Under the pieces are notes generated by a model, which made no database searches, was not told the DNA's origin, and saw only the letters and a list, made by a program, of their open reading frames with translations. Positions 7,701-15,866 of a stretch of 64,000 nucleotides of DNA are shown piece after piece. The number at the start of each line of letters is the position of its first letter. Position 1 is the stretch's first letter. The translations under genes were made by a program, and so were the position numbers. This DNA comes from Nocardiopsis trehalosi NBRC 14201 (GTDB lineage: Bacteria; Actinomycetota; Actinomycetes; Streptosporangiales; Streptosporangiaceae): NCBI RefSeq assembly GCF_001552555.1, contig NZ_BCRK01000002.1:27505-91504 (forward strand). The letters run 5' to 3'.

Positions 7701-8608
7701 CCGGCACCGCACCGGTGGCCGCCACCCCCGGCCGCGGCCCGGCGGCGGGCACGACCGCACGTCCGCCCGGGCCCGCCGCCGGCCCGGGCGGGCCCCTCGC
7801 CGAACTCCGCGCCGCCCGCATGGTGTGGCGGCGCGAGATGCTGCACTTCCTGCGCGACCCCGTCCGCACGGCGGTGTCGCTGCTCCAGCCGATGGTGTTC
7901 CTGTTCATCCTCGGGGTGGGCCTGTCCCGCATGTACGCGCAGGCGGGCACGGGCGCGGGCGTCGGCGGCTACCTGGTGTTCCTGTTCCCCGGGGTGCTCG
8001 TCATGGCGGTGCAGGCCCCGGCCGTCTCGGTGGGGGCGTCCATCGTCTGGGACCGGCAGAGCGGGTTCCTGCGCGAGATGCTCGTCGCCCCGGTCCGCCG
8101 CTCCACCCTGCTGCTGGCCAAGTGCCTGGGCGGTGCCACCGTCGCCACCTGCACCGGCCTCGTCGTGCTCGCCTGCTGCGGGCTCGTCGGCATCCCCTAC
8201 CGGCCCGACCTCGTCCTGCTGCTGCTGGTGCAGTCCGGGCTCACCGCCCTCGTCATGACCTCGATCGCCGCGCTCGTGGCGTGCACCATCCGCCGCCTGC
8301 AGACCTTCAACACCGTGCTGACCGTGCTGATGACCCCGGTGCTGTTCCTGTCCGGCGCCATGTTCCCGGTCAGCGCCATGCCCGCCTGGATGGCGCCCGC
8401 CGCCCTGGCCAACCCGCTCACCTACGCCGTCGACGCCATGCGCCGCACGATCGGCGCGCGGCTGCCGCAGGGCCAGGCCGAGGCGCTCGCCCAGCCGGTG
8501 GCGTGGGGCGGGTGGCACCCGACCGTGGCCGTCGAGATCGGCCTGGTGGCCGGGTTCTGCGTGGCCGCCCTGGCGCTGTCGGTGCGCAGATTCGCGCGGA
8601 TCGAGTGA
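7697..8608 (+). CDS. cinH: ABC-2 type permease, CinH/DrrB-like
   Basis: 303-residue integral membrane protein with a Gly/Ala/Pro-rich cytoplasmic N-terminus of about 35 residues and six predicted helices (among them AVSLLQPMVFLFILGVGL, YLVFLFPGVLVMAV, ATCTGLVVLACCGLVG, VLTVLMTPVLFLSGAMFP and EIGLVAGFCVAALAL). The motif GFLREMLVAPVRR is typical of DrrB/ABC2 membrane proteins. The start ATG overlaps the ATPase stop (ATGA). It is the last recognisable gene of the lanthipeptide operon; the next gene is convergent. Confidence 0.92.
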   Translation: MTGTAPVAATPGRGPAAGTTARPPGPAAGPGGPLAELRAARMVWRREMLHFLRDPVRTAVSLLQPMVFLFILGVGLSRMYAQAGTGAGVGGYLVFLFPGVLVMAVQAPAVSVGASIVWDRQSGFLREMLVAPVRRSTLLLAKCLGGATVATCTGLVVLACCGLVGIPYRPDLVLLLLVQSGLTALVMTSIAALVACTIRRLQTFNTVLTVLMTPVLFLSGAMFPVSAMPAWMAPAALANPLTYAVDAMRRTIGARLPQGQAEALAQPVAWGGWHPTVAVEIGLVAGFCVAALALSVRRFARIE

Positions 8609-8616
8609 TCCGGCCC

Positions 8617-8658
8617 CCGGCCGCCGCGCCGGCTCAGGCCCCGCGGCGGGGCGGCCGG
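8617..8658. terminator. Possible bidirectional terminator stem between cinH and ulaA
   Basis: Arms CCGGCCGCC (8617-8625) and GGCGGCCGG (8650-8658) can form a 9-bp stem with a 24-base loop that contains the ulaA stop codon. It lies at the junction of two convergent genes. No U-tract follows, as is usual in GC-rich actinobacteria. Confidence 0.35.
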
Positions 8659-10118
8659 CCCTCGCCCGCCGTGGCCGCGGTACGCCGGGCGCCGGGGTCC
8701 CACCCGGTGTCCACCAGCCGCTTCTGCACCACGATCGCCCCCACCAGCAGCACCGCCGCCACCGCCAGGGACACCACCACGCCCACCACGTCGCCGCCGC
8801 GGAACCCGTAGCCCACCGCCATCCCGAACCAGCCGAAGTCGGCGTCGCCGAACGTGGTGTTTGCGTTCCCGAACGTGCCCAGCACGCCCAGCAGGAACGC
8901 CGGCAGCAGGGTGATGATCACGCCGTTGACGAACGCCCCGAGCACCGCGCCGCGCCGCCCGCCCGTGGCGTTGCCGTACACCCCGGCGGCGCCGCCCGTG
9001 AAGAAGTGCGGCACCAGGCCGGGCAGGATGAGCGCCAGCCCCAGCACCGGGTTGAGCCACACCGCCATGACCGCCAGGGTGGCCAGCCCGCCGACGAAGC
9101 TGGAGATGAACCCCACGAGCACGGCGTTCTGCGCGAACGGGAACACGATCGGGGCGTCCAGGGCGGGTACCGCCCCGGGCACGATGCGCTCGGCGATCCC
9201 CTGGAACGCCGGCACCAGCTCGCCGAGGATGGTCCGCACCCCGTACAGGATCACCGCCACGCCGATCCCGAACTGGAGGCCCTGCATGACCGACTGCATC
9301 ACGAAGTGGCCCACGGTGGGCTCCACGCCCTCGGGCGGGGGGAACATCTCCAGGGCGGCGGCGGTGCCCAGACGCGCCCAGTAGAGCAGGGCCACGGCCA
9401 CATAGACCAGCACCATCGACAGCGCGGTGGCCACCATGGAGTCGCGGAGGAACCGCAGGCCCTCGGGCAGCTTCATGTCCTCGGTGCTGCGGCTGGTGCG
9501 GCCCACCACCTGCCCGGTCACCCCGGCCGCGATGTAGCCCAGCGTCCCGAAGTGGCCGATGGCGATCTTGCCGTCCCCGCCCACCCGCCGGGTCCACGGC
9601 TGGGCCAGGGCGGGCAGCGCAACCATGACCACCGCCAGCAGGACCGCGCCGAGCGCGACCTTCGCCAGGGTGGGCAGTTCGGTGGTCGCCAGCACCATGG
9701 TGAGCAGGGTGGCCATGAACAGCGTGTGGTGGCCGGTGAGGAACACGTAGTGCAGCGGGGTGAACCGGGCGAGCAGGAGGCTGAGCACGAACCCGGCGAT
9801 CATGATCCACGCCACCTGGGCGCCGAACCGCTCCTGGGCGATCGCGACGATCGCCTCGTTGGTCGGCACCACCCCTTGGGCGCCGGCGGCGCCCTGGATC
9901 ATCACGCCCAGCGGGTCGAGCGCGGCCACCACGATCGCGGCTCCGGCGCCGATCAGCAGGAACCCGAGGACGGCCTTGATCCCGCCGCCGATGATCTGCC
10001 CGACCGACCTGCGCAGTGCGATGAGCCCGGCTGCGGTGATCAGGCCGACCATGTAGGCGGGGACGCTCAGCAGCTCGTTGACCACGAACTGGGCGACCGC
10101 GACGATCCACTCCATCAT
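8634..10118 (-). CDS. ulaA: PTS ascorbate-type transporter subunit IIC (UlaA/SgaT family)
   Basis: 494-residue polytopic membrane protein with at least ten hydrophobic helices, e.g. IIGGGIKAVLGFLLIGAGAA, AWIMIAGFVLSLLLA, TLLTMVLAT and LALILPGLVPHFFTGG. The stretches TPLHYVFLTGHHTLFM and VPAYMVGLITAAGLIALRRS are typical of the UlaA/SgaT family. Two adjacent ATGs (10118 and 10115) follow AAGGAGCAG; either may be used, and a much longer upstream open frame runs through the IIB gene and is rejected. It would carry ascorbate or a related sugar acid or pentitol and couple uptake to phosphorylation with the two downstream-numbered partner genes. Substrate is not provable from sequence. Confidence 0.9.
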   Translation of the reverse strand: MMEWIVAVAQFVVNELLSVPAYMVGLITAAGLIALRRSVGQIIGGGIKAVLGFLLIGAGAAIVVAALDPLGVMIQGAAGAQGVVPTNEAIVAIAQERFGAQVAWIMIAGFVLSLLLARFTPLHYVFLTGHHTLFMATLLTMVLATTELPTLAKVALGAVLLAVVMVALPALAQPWTRRVGGDGKIAIGHFGTLGYIAAGVTGQVVGRTSRSTEDMKLPEGLRFLRDSMVATALSMVLVYVAVALLYWARLGTAAALEMFPPPEGVEPTVGHFVMQSVMQGLQFGIGVAVILYGVRTILGELVPAFQGIAERIVPGAVPALDAPIVFPFAQNAVLVGFISSFVGGLATLAVMAVWLNPVLGLALILPGLVPHFFTGGAAGVYGNATGGRRGAVLGAFVNGVIITLLPAFLLGVLGTFGNANTTFGDADFGWFGMAVGYGFRGGDVVGVVVSLAVAAVLLVGAIVVQKRLVDTGWDPGARRTAATAGEGRPPRRGA

Positions 10119-10198
10119 CTGCTCCTTGGTCGGGGCTCGCGGGGCGCGCGGGCGGGGTCGGGGAGGAGCGTGCGCCGCCGGCCGGGGCCGGCGCCGGG

Positions 10199-10471
10199 TC
10201 AGCCGACGGCGGCGCCGAGCTTCTCGCGGACCTCGTCGCCGTCGATGAAGTTGTCGATGACCACCACGGGCACCCCGATGTCGCCGAGTTCGGCGGCGAG
10301 TTCGCCCGAGGTCAGGACGACGTCGGCGGTGGCGGCGGCGCCGCGGGCGGTGCCGATGTCGGCCACCTCCACGTCGGCGTCCAGCCCGAGGTCCTGGGCG
10401 GCGCGTTCGGCGTTGCTCTTCAGCAGGACGCTGGTGCCGATTCCCATGCCGCACACGGCGAGGATCTTCAT
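10199..10471 (-). CDS. ulaB: PTS IIB component, ascorbate/lactose-type
   Basis: 90-residue cytosolic phosphocarrier beginning MKILAVCGMGIGTSVLLK. Cys7 in the CGMGxGTS P-loop is the phosphorylated residue of IIB proteins of this group, and the rest (DVVLTSGELA, IGVPVVVIDNF) matches the family. Its ATG (10471) overlaps the IIA stop by four bases, so the two are translationally coupled. It accepts phosphate from the IIA protein and passes it to the sugar during transport by the IIC protein. Confidence 0.9.
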   Translation of the reverse strand: MKILAVCGMGIGTSVLLKSNAERAAQDLGLDADVEVADIGTARGAAATADVVLTSGELAAELGDIGVPVVVIDNFIDGDEVREKLGAAVG

Positions 10472-10938
10472 TCCTGGCTCGTCTCGTACTCGGTGATGAT
10501 GGCGTGGATGCGTCGGGCGTCGGGGGCGGAGGTCAGCGCCTCCAGCCGGGTGGGGTCGGCGAGCATGCGGGCCAGCCGCGACAGGGCGGAGGAGTGCCCG
10601 TCGTGGTCGACGGCGGCCAGGCCGATCACGAGGTGGACGGGGTCGTTCTGGGCGTGCCCGAACGCGACGGGCGTGGCCAGCCCGGCCCACGACAGCCCCG
10701 TGCGCAGCACGTCGGGCGAGGGGCGGGCGTGGGCGAGCGCGAGCCCGGGGGCGATGACGATGTAGGGGCCGTACTCCTCGACCGCGTCCTGCATCTGCCG
10801 GACGTAGGGTTCGGTGCTGACCCCGGTCGCGACGAGGAGTTCGCCGGCGGCGCGGATCGCCCCCCGCCAGTCGGGCACCTGGATGCCGGTCACGATCGCC
10901 TCGACCGGCAGCAGCCGGGACAGCGATGGTTCCCCCAT
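10468..10938 (-). CDS. ulaC: PTS IIA component, mannitol/fructose-type fold (UlaC-like)
   Basis: 156-residue cytosolic protein with the IIA motif IVIAPGLALAHARP, whose histidine (AHAR) is the phosphorylation site. It begins at ATG 10938 with GGAGGG six bases upstream; an in-frame ATG at 10971 lacks such a site. It is first in the minus-strand IIA-IIB-IIC operon. Phosphate comes from HPr, encoded elsewhere. The upstream 177 bases are shared with the divergent HAD hydrolase gene and must contain the promoters. No dedicated regulator or catabolic gene (UlaG or UlaDEF) is visible beside it. Confidence 0.88.
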   Translation of the reverse strand: MGEPSLSRLLPVEAIVTGIQVPDWRGAIRAAGELLVATGVSTEPYVRQMQDAVEEYGPYIVIAPGLALAHARPSPDVLRTGLSWAGLATPVAFGHAQNDPVHLVIGLAAVDHDGHSSALSRLARMLADPTRLEALTSAPDARRIHAIITEYETSQE

Positions 10939-11115
10939 ACGGCGCCCTCCAGACGACGAACCGCGCGCCACGGCCGACGCGCGGGCGTTCTACCACGTTC
11001 CCCACGCTATGCCGTGATCGCCCGAATGTAACGTAAGGCGGTCTGCGGTGTCGCGGGCGGATCCGCCCGTTTCGACCGCGGACGGGGTGCGGGACGGAAC
11101 GGGAGCGGAGCGGCC

Positions 11116-11802
11116 ATGCGGCAGAACCTGATCTTCGACGCGGACGACACGCTGTGGGAGAACAACGTGCTGTTCGAGCGGGCGGTCGAGGGCTACATCG
11201 ACCACGTCGACCACCCCGCGCTGACGCGGAAGCAGGTGCGCGCGGTGCTGAACGACGTGGAGCGCGAGAACTCCGCGCTGTACGGCTACGGGGCCCGGGT
11301 GTTCGAGCGGAGCCTGACCGACGCGCTGGCCCGGCTCCGCCCGGACACCCCCGTGGGGGAGGACGACCGGGCGGTGCTGCGCGGGTTGTGCGCGGCGATC
11401 CTCGACAGCGAGGTGGAGCTGATCGCGGGCGCCGCCGAGACCCTGCGGGCGCTGGGGGAGCGGCACCGGCTGTTCCTGCTCACCAAGGGCGACCCCGCCG
11501 ACCAGCGGCGGAAGATCGACGCCTCCGGGCTGGCCCCGCTGTTCGCCGGGGTGGGGATCGTCCGGGAGAAGGACGCGTCCGCCTACCGCGACTTCACCGC
11601 CCGCCACGCGCTGGACCCGGACACCACCTGGATGATCGGCAACTCGGTGCGCTCCGACGTGCGCCCCGCGCTCGACGCCGGTCTGGGCGCGGTCCTGGTG
11701 CCGCACCCGCTCACCTGGGCGCTGGAGCGCGCCGACCCGCCGAGCGGCCACCCGCGCTTCCGCGAGGTCGACCCCATCACCCGCCTGACGGCCGTGTTCT
11801 GA
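11116..11802 (+). CDS. HAD-superfamily hydrolase
   Basis: 228-residue protein with the four HAD motifs: LIFDADDTLWENN (nucleophile Asp8 and acid/base Asp10), LLTKGD (motif II Thr), REKDASAY (motif III Lys) and MIGNSVRSDVRPAL (motif IV). The helical insert between motifs I and II marks a C1-cap HAD. It is a phosphatase or phosphonatase-like enzyme of unknown substrate. The start ATG 11116 follows GGAGCGGAGC. It is divergent from the PTS operon and convergent with the next gene. Confidence 0.88.
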   Translation: MRQNLIFDADDTLWENNVLFERAVEGYIDHVDHPALTRKQVRAVLNDVERENSALYGYGARVFERSLTDALARLRPDTPVGEDDRAVLRGLCAAILDSEVELIAGAAETLRALGERHRLFLLTKGDPADQRRKIDASGLAPLFAGVGIVREKDASAYRDFTARHALDPDTTWMIGNSVRSDVRPALDAGLGAVLVPHPLTWALERADPPSGHPRFREVDPITRLTAVF

Positions 11803-11820
11803 CGCCGGCGGCGCCCGCGC

Positions 11821-12513
11821 TCACCCGGAGCGCGCCACCCGGAACCCGAGGTCGTCGATGCGCAGGGTGGGGTGGCTCTTGCGGCGGCACGCCGCCCGCA
11901 GCGCGCGCGGCACGTCCTGCCACCCGCCGCCCCGGAAGACCCGGTAGGGGCCGTAGACGGCGGGGTCGTAGACGTCCCAGCACCACTCCCACACGTTGCC
12001 GATCATGTCGTGCAGGCCCCACGCGTTGGGCGCCCGGGTGGCGACGTCGTGCGCGGCGCCGCCGGAGTTCCCCCGGTGCCAGGCGATCGCGTCCAGGTCG
12101 CCGTAGCGGTCGCCGGCCGTGCCGGCCCGGCAGGCGTACTCCCACTCGGCCTCGGTGGGCAGCCGGTAGCCGTCGGCGCCGGGCACCGCGGCGGTGCCCA
12201 CCGCGTCCGGGTCGGTTCCGGGCCGGTAGCAGGGGGTGCGCCCGGCCGCCCGCGACAGCGCGTTGCAGAACCGGACGGCGTCGGTCCAGGAGACCTCGGT
12301 GACGGGTGCCAGCGGACCCGCGGCGGCCCCGGGGGCGGTGCCGAGGACGGCGCGGTACAGCCCGCGGGTCACCGGGACGGCCGAGAGGCGGAACGCCGCG
12401 ACGGCGGCGGTGCGCTCGGTGCGGGCGCGCTCGTCGCGCAGGACGACCTCGCCCGCGGGAATGGGGAGCAGCAGCTCCTCGACCGCGTCGGGCGCGGTGC
12501 TCAGGGGGACCAT
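11821..12513 (-). CDS. Formylglycine-generating-enzyme-like (SUMF1/FGE-sulfatase domain) protein
   Basis: 230-residue protein spanning most of one FGE-sulfatase domain: IPAGEVVLRDE, VTEVSWTDAVRFCNALS, YRLPTEAEWEYACRAGT, NAWGLHDMIGNVWEWC and the terminal LGFRVA. True formylglycine-generating enzymes carry two copper-binding cysteines in the region before the last motif; here that stretch reads GGGWQDVPRALRAACRRKSH with a single cysteine. It therefore probably does not activate sulfatases, and no sulfatase gene is present in the window. The function is unknown; relatives of this fold include EgtB/PvdO-type proteins. GTG or TTG alternatives upstream were not needed because ATG 12513 fits the domain start. 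Confidence 0.85.
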   Translation of the reverse strand: MVPLSTAPDAVEELLLPIPAGEVVLRDERARTERTAAVAAFRLSAVPVTRGLYRAVLGTAPGAAAGPLAPVTEVSWTDAVRFCNALSRAAGRTPCYRPGTDPDAVGTAAVPGADGYRLPTEAEWEYACRAGTAGDRYGDLDAIAWHRGNSGGAAHDVATRAPNAWGLHDMIGNVWEWCWDVYDPAVYGPYRVFRGGGWQDVPRALRAACRRKSHPTLRIDDLGFRVARSG

Positions 12514-12571
12514 CCCCTATTCCTACCGCAACGGTGGACATCGCGTCCGGGCGGGTGGGGCCGGGCGGCGC

Positions 12572-13264
12572 TCAGCGGGGCGGGCGGGCCATGCGCGCGG
12601 AGGTGCGGTCGCGGTGTTCGAGGGTCTCGCTGGTGGTGCGGGTCTGCGCGCGCATCAGCCGCCGGGCGTCGTCGGCCGCCGCCCGCGCGGTCGCGGGGCT
12701 GGCGGCCTGCCGCCGGACCGGGGCCTCGTCGTCGGGCAGGCCGATGTCGGGCGGCAGGCCCACCCGGCCGACGACGCGCAACTGGGCGCTCTCCTGGGAC
12801 ACCGACGGGCGGATGTCGCCGGTGTCCGACTTCCAGTTCCGCAGCCGGTGCTGGAGCCATTCGACGCCCGCGTAACCCTCGCCCAGCGGCCACGGCCGGC
12901 CGTCGTGCCGGTGGCTGAGGGCGTGCAGCAGGTCGGCGATGGACCAGCCCGCCGAGAAGAACCGGGCGGCCTCGTCGCGCAGTTCGGGGAACGCCACCCC
13001 GCGCAGCGACGGGTCGCGGTGGCGCAGCAGTTCGCACGCGCGGTGCACGTCGCTGCGGGTGTGCACGGGGCGGCGCATCGGGTCGGGCGTCGACGGGGCC
13101 AGCAGGGCGTCGTCGACGGTGATGACGACGTCGTTGCCGCCCCGGTTCTCCCAGATGCCGACCTGGTCGCGCGGCCAGCCCTGCGACTCGGTCAGGGCCG
13201 CGGCCAGGCGGCGGAGGTCGAAGCCGTCGTCGGAGCTGATCCGGATCTCGGCCACCGTGGTCAT
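12572..13264 (-). CDS. Conserved actinobacterial-type hypothetical protein
   Basis: 230-residue soluble protein with no recognised catalytic motif, signal peptide or membrane helix. Its central part (GWSIADLLHALSHRHDGRPW, then WLQHRLRNWKSDTGD) resembles helical segments in uncharacterised actinobacterial proteins, some near replication genes. The C-terminal 60 residues are Arg/Ala-rich and probably disordered or helical. ATG 13264 opens MTTVAEIRISSDDGFDLRRL. It is divergent from deoC across a 209-base gap containing an 18-bp palindrome. Function is not assignable. Confidence 0.7.
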   Translation of the reverse strand: MTTVAEIRISSDDGFDLRRLAAALTESQGWPRDQVGIWENRGGNDVVITVDDALLAPSTPDPMRRPVHTRSDVHRACELLRHRDPSLRGVAFPELRDEAARFFSAGWSIADLLHALSHRHDGRPWPLGEGYAGVEWLQHRLRNWKSDTGDIRPSVSQESAQLRVVGRVGLPPDIGLPDDEAPVRRQAASPATARAAADDARRLMRAQTRTTSETLEHRDRTSARMARPPR

Positions 13265-13317
13265 CCCCCCTCGAACGCGCCCGGCGCGGCCGGGCGGGCG
13301 GCGCGGCGCCCCCGCAC

Positions 13318-13335
13318 CCCATCATGCATGATGGG
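13318..13335. promoter_or_regulatory. 18-bp perfect palindrome between divergent genes (candidate operator)
   Basis: CCCATCATG followed by CATGATGGG forms an uninterrupted 18-bp palindrome 53 bases from the unknown gene and about 138 bases before the deoC start. Its position between divergent promoters suggests a repressor site for one or both genes. The regulator is not identified. Confidence 0.45.
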
Positions 13336-13473
13336 TGGGACGCCGACGGCCGCGCCCGCGACCGGATGAACCGGGGCATATCCCGTGGTCGGGGCGTGCC
13401 ACTATGGTGGCCGTGCTCTCCGGCGCCGGGCCACCGGCGTCCCCGCCGAGATTGCCTGAGGGTGGTTGCCTCC

Positions 13474-14418
13474 GTGCCAGATTCCGCATTCGCGCCCGAG
13501 ACGGCGGCGTCCAACGCGTCGCTGCGGGCGTTCCTCCACGGACTCCCGGGGGTCGACGAGGTGGGGGCGCGCGCCCGCGCCGCCGACCTGTCGACCCGGT
13601 CGATCAAGACCACCGCCAAGGCGCGGGCCATCGACCTCGCCATCCGCATGGTCGACCTCACCACCCTGGAGGGCGCCGACACGCCGGGCAAGGTCCGCGC
13701 CCTGTCCGCCAAGGCCGTCCACCCCGACCCCGCCGACCCCTCGGTGCCGCGCGTCGCGGCCGTGTGCGTCTACTCCGACCTGGTCGGCGTGGCCGTCGAG
13801 GCCCTGGCCGGCAGCGGGGTCAAGGTGGCGTCCGTGGCCACCGCGTTCCCCGCGGGCCGCGCCCCGCTGAGCGCCAAGCTCACCGACACCCGCCGCGCCG
13901 TCGCCGACGGCGCCGCCGAGATCGACATGGTCATCGACCGGGGCGCGTTCCTCGCCGGCGACTACCGCAAGGTCCACGACGAGATCATCGCGGTGAAGGA
14001 GGCGTGCGGCGACGCCCACCTCAAGGTCATCCTGGAGACCGGCGAACTCGCCACCTACGACAACGTGCGCCGCGCGTCGTGGCTGGCCATCCACGCCGGC
14101 GCCGACTTCATCAAGACCTCCACCGGCAAGGTGGCGCCCGCCGCCACCCTCCCGGTCACCCTCATCATGCTGGAGGCGGTCCGCGACCACCACGCCGCCA
14201 CCGGCCGCCGGGTCGGCGTGAAGCCCGCGGGCGGCATCCGCACCACCAAGGACGCCGTCCGCAACCTCGTCCTGGTCAACGAGGTCGCCGGGCCCGCCTG
14301 GCTCGACCCCGACCTGTTCCGGCTCGGGGCGTCCAGCCTGCTCAACGACCTGCTGATGCAGCGCACCCGGCTGACCACCGGCACCTACCCCGGCCCCGAC
14401 TACTACACGCTGGACTGA
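13474..14418 (+). CDS. deoC: Deoxyribose-phosphate aldolase
   Basis: About 314 residues, a class I aldolase TIM barrel that splits 2-deoxyribose-5-phosphate into acetaldehyde and glyceraldehyde-3-phosphate. Family motifs include VCVYSDLVGVAVEAL, VATAFPAGRAPLSAKL, EIDMVIDRGAFLAGDY, LKVILETGEL, and the Schiff-base lysine in GADFIKTSTGKV; a second conserved Lys lies in GVKPAGGIR. The start is uncertain: GTG 13474 has GAGGG about 11 bases upstream, and GTG 13462 is an alternative. It heads an operon with two aldehyde dehydrogenase genes, which would oxidise the acetaldehyde. Other nucleoside-catabolic genes (punA, phosphohexomutase, deoA, cdd) lie elsewhere in the window. Confidence 0.93.
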   Translation: MPDSAFAPETAASNASLRAFLHGLPGVDEVGARARAADLSTRSIKTTAKARAIDLAIRMVDLTTLEGADTPGKVRALSAKAVHPDPADPSVPRVAAVCVYSDLVGVAVEALAGSGVKVASVATAFPAGRAPLSAKLTDTRRAVADGAAEIDMVIDRGAFLAGDYRKVHDEIIAVKEACGDAHLKVILETGELATYDNVRRASWLAIHAGADFIKTSTGKVAPAATLPVTLIMLEAVRDHHAATGRRVGVKPAGGIRTTKDAVRNLVLVNEVAGPAWLDPDLFRLGASSLLNDLLMQRTRLTTGTYPGPDYYTLD

Positions 14419-14429
14419 GAGGCCGAGCC

Positions 14430-15866
14430 GTGGACCAGATCTTCGAGTACGCGCCCGCGCCCGAGTCGCGCTCCGTGGTGTCGCTGCGCGACACCTACGA
14501 ACCGTTCATCGACGGCGCCTTCACCCCCGCCGCCACCGGCGAGTACCTCACCACCGCCAACCCGGCCGACGAGGAGCCGCTGGCCCGGGTCGCGGTGTCC
14601 GGCGCCGCCGACGTCGACCGGGCGGTGGCCGCCGCCCGCCGCGCCTTCGACACGGTGTGGGGCCCGATGCCCGGCCGCGAGCGCGGCAAGTACCTGTTCC
14701 GCATCGCCCGCATCCTCCAGGAGCGGTCGCGCGAACTCGCGGTGCTGGAGTCGCTCGACAACGGCAAGCCCATCAAGGAGACCCGCGACGTCGACCTGCC
14801 CCTGGTCGCGGCGCACTTCTTCTACTACGCCGGGTGGGCCGACAAGCTGGAGCACGCCGGGTTCGGCCCCCGCCCCCGGCCGCTCGGCGTCGCCGCCCAG
14901 ATCATCCCGTGGAACTTCCCGCTGCTCATGCTGGCGTGGAAGATCGCGCCCGCCCTCGCGACGGGCAACACCGTGGTCCTCAAGCCGGCCGAGACCACCC
15001 CGCTCACCGCCCTGGTGTTCGCCGAGATCTGCCAGGAGGCCGACCTGCCCCCGGGCGTCGTCAACATCCTGCCGGGCGCGGGCGAGACCGGGCGGGCCCT
15101 GGTCGCCCACCCGGGCACCGACAAGGTCGCGTTCACCGGGTCGACCGAGGTCGGCCGCGAGATCGCCCGCGCGGTCGCGGGCACCGACCGGCGGGTGAGC
15201 CTGGAACTCGGCGGCAAGGGCGCCAACATCGTCTACGACGACGCGGCGCTCGACCAGGCGGTCGAGGGCATCGTCTCCGGCATCTTCTTCAACCAGGGGC
15301 ACGTGTGCTGCGCCGGGTCGCGGCTGCTGGTGCAGGAGTCGATCGCCGAAGAGCTGCTGCCGCGGCTGCGCGCCCGCATCGAGCGGCTCCGCCTGGGCGA
15401 CCCGCTCGACAAGAACACCGACATCGGGGCGATCAACTCCGCCGCCCAGCTCGACCGCATCCGCGACCTGGCCCGCTCCGGCGCCGACGAGGGCGCCGAG
15501 GGCTGGTCGCCGGCCTGCGAACTGCCCGAGCGCGGGTACTGGTTCCCGCCCACGGTGTTCACCGGGGTGACCCAGGCCCACCGCATCGCCCGCGAGGAGA
15601 TCTTCGGGCCGGTCCTGTCGGTCCTCACCTTCCGCACCCCCGAGGAGGCGGTCGCCAAGGCCAACAACACCCCGTACGGGCTGTCGGCCGGGGTGTGGAC
15701 CGAGAAGGGCTCCCGCATGCTGTGGACCGCCGAGCGGCTGCGCGCCGGTGTGGTGTGGTCCAACACGTTCAACAAGTTCGACCCGGCCAGCCCGTTCGGG
15801 GGCTACAAGGAGTCCGGCTACGGCCGGGAGGGCGGGCGGCACGGACTGGAGGCGTACCTTGGCTGA
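14430..15866 (+). CDS. NAD(P)-dependent aldehyde dehydrogenase
   Basis: 478-residue full-length aldehyde dehydrogenase: IIPWNFPLLMLAWKIAPALA and VLKPAETTPLTA in the cofactor domain, FTGSTEVGREI, the general base Glu in LELGGKGANIV, catalytic Cys in GHVCCAGSRL, and EEIFGPVLSVL and SPFGGYKESGYGREGG near the end. GTG 14430 is 11 bases after the deoC stop. The next gene overlaps its end. In this operon the likely substrate is acetaldehyde from the deoC reaction, giving acetate and NADH, but that is inferred from context only. Confidence 0.92.
   Translation: MDQIFEYAPAPESRSVVSLRDTYEPFIDGAFTPAATGEYLTTANPADEEPLARVAVSGAADVDRAVAAARRAFDTVWGPMPGRERGKYLFRIARILQERSRELAVLESLDNGKPIKETRDVDLPLVAAHFFYYAGWADKLEHAGFGPRPRPLGVAAQIIPWNFPLLMLAWKIAPALATGNTVVLKPAETTPLTALVFAEICQEADLPPGVVNILPGAGETGRALVAHPGTDKVAFTGSTEVGREIARAVAGTDRRVSLELGGKGANIVYDDAALDQAVEGIVSGIFFNQGHVCCAGSRLLVQESIAEELLPRLRARIERLRLGDPLDKNTDIGAINSAAQLDRIRDLARSGADEGAEGWSPACELPERGYWFPPTVFTGVTQAHRIAREEIFGPVLSVLTFRTPEEAVAKANNTPYGLSAGVWTEKGSRMLWTAERLRAGVVWSNTFNKFDPASPFGGYKESGYGREGGRHGLEAYLG

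Noticed and set aside
8854..10496. Plus-strand frames across the PTS operon
   Set aside because: Compositionally biased and antisense to genes with IIA, IIB and IIC signatures and coupled starts.
11821..12513. Active sulfatase-maturating enzyme
   Set aside because: Expected paired copper-binding cysteines are not visible and no sulfatase gene is near, so only an FGE-like fold is claimed.
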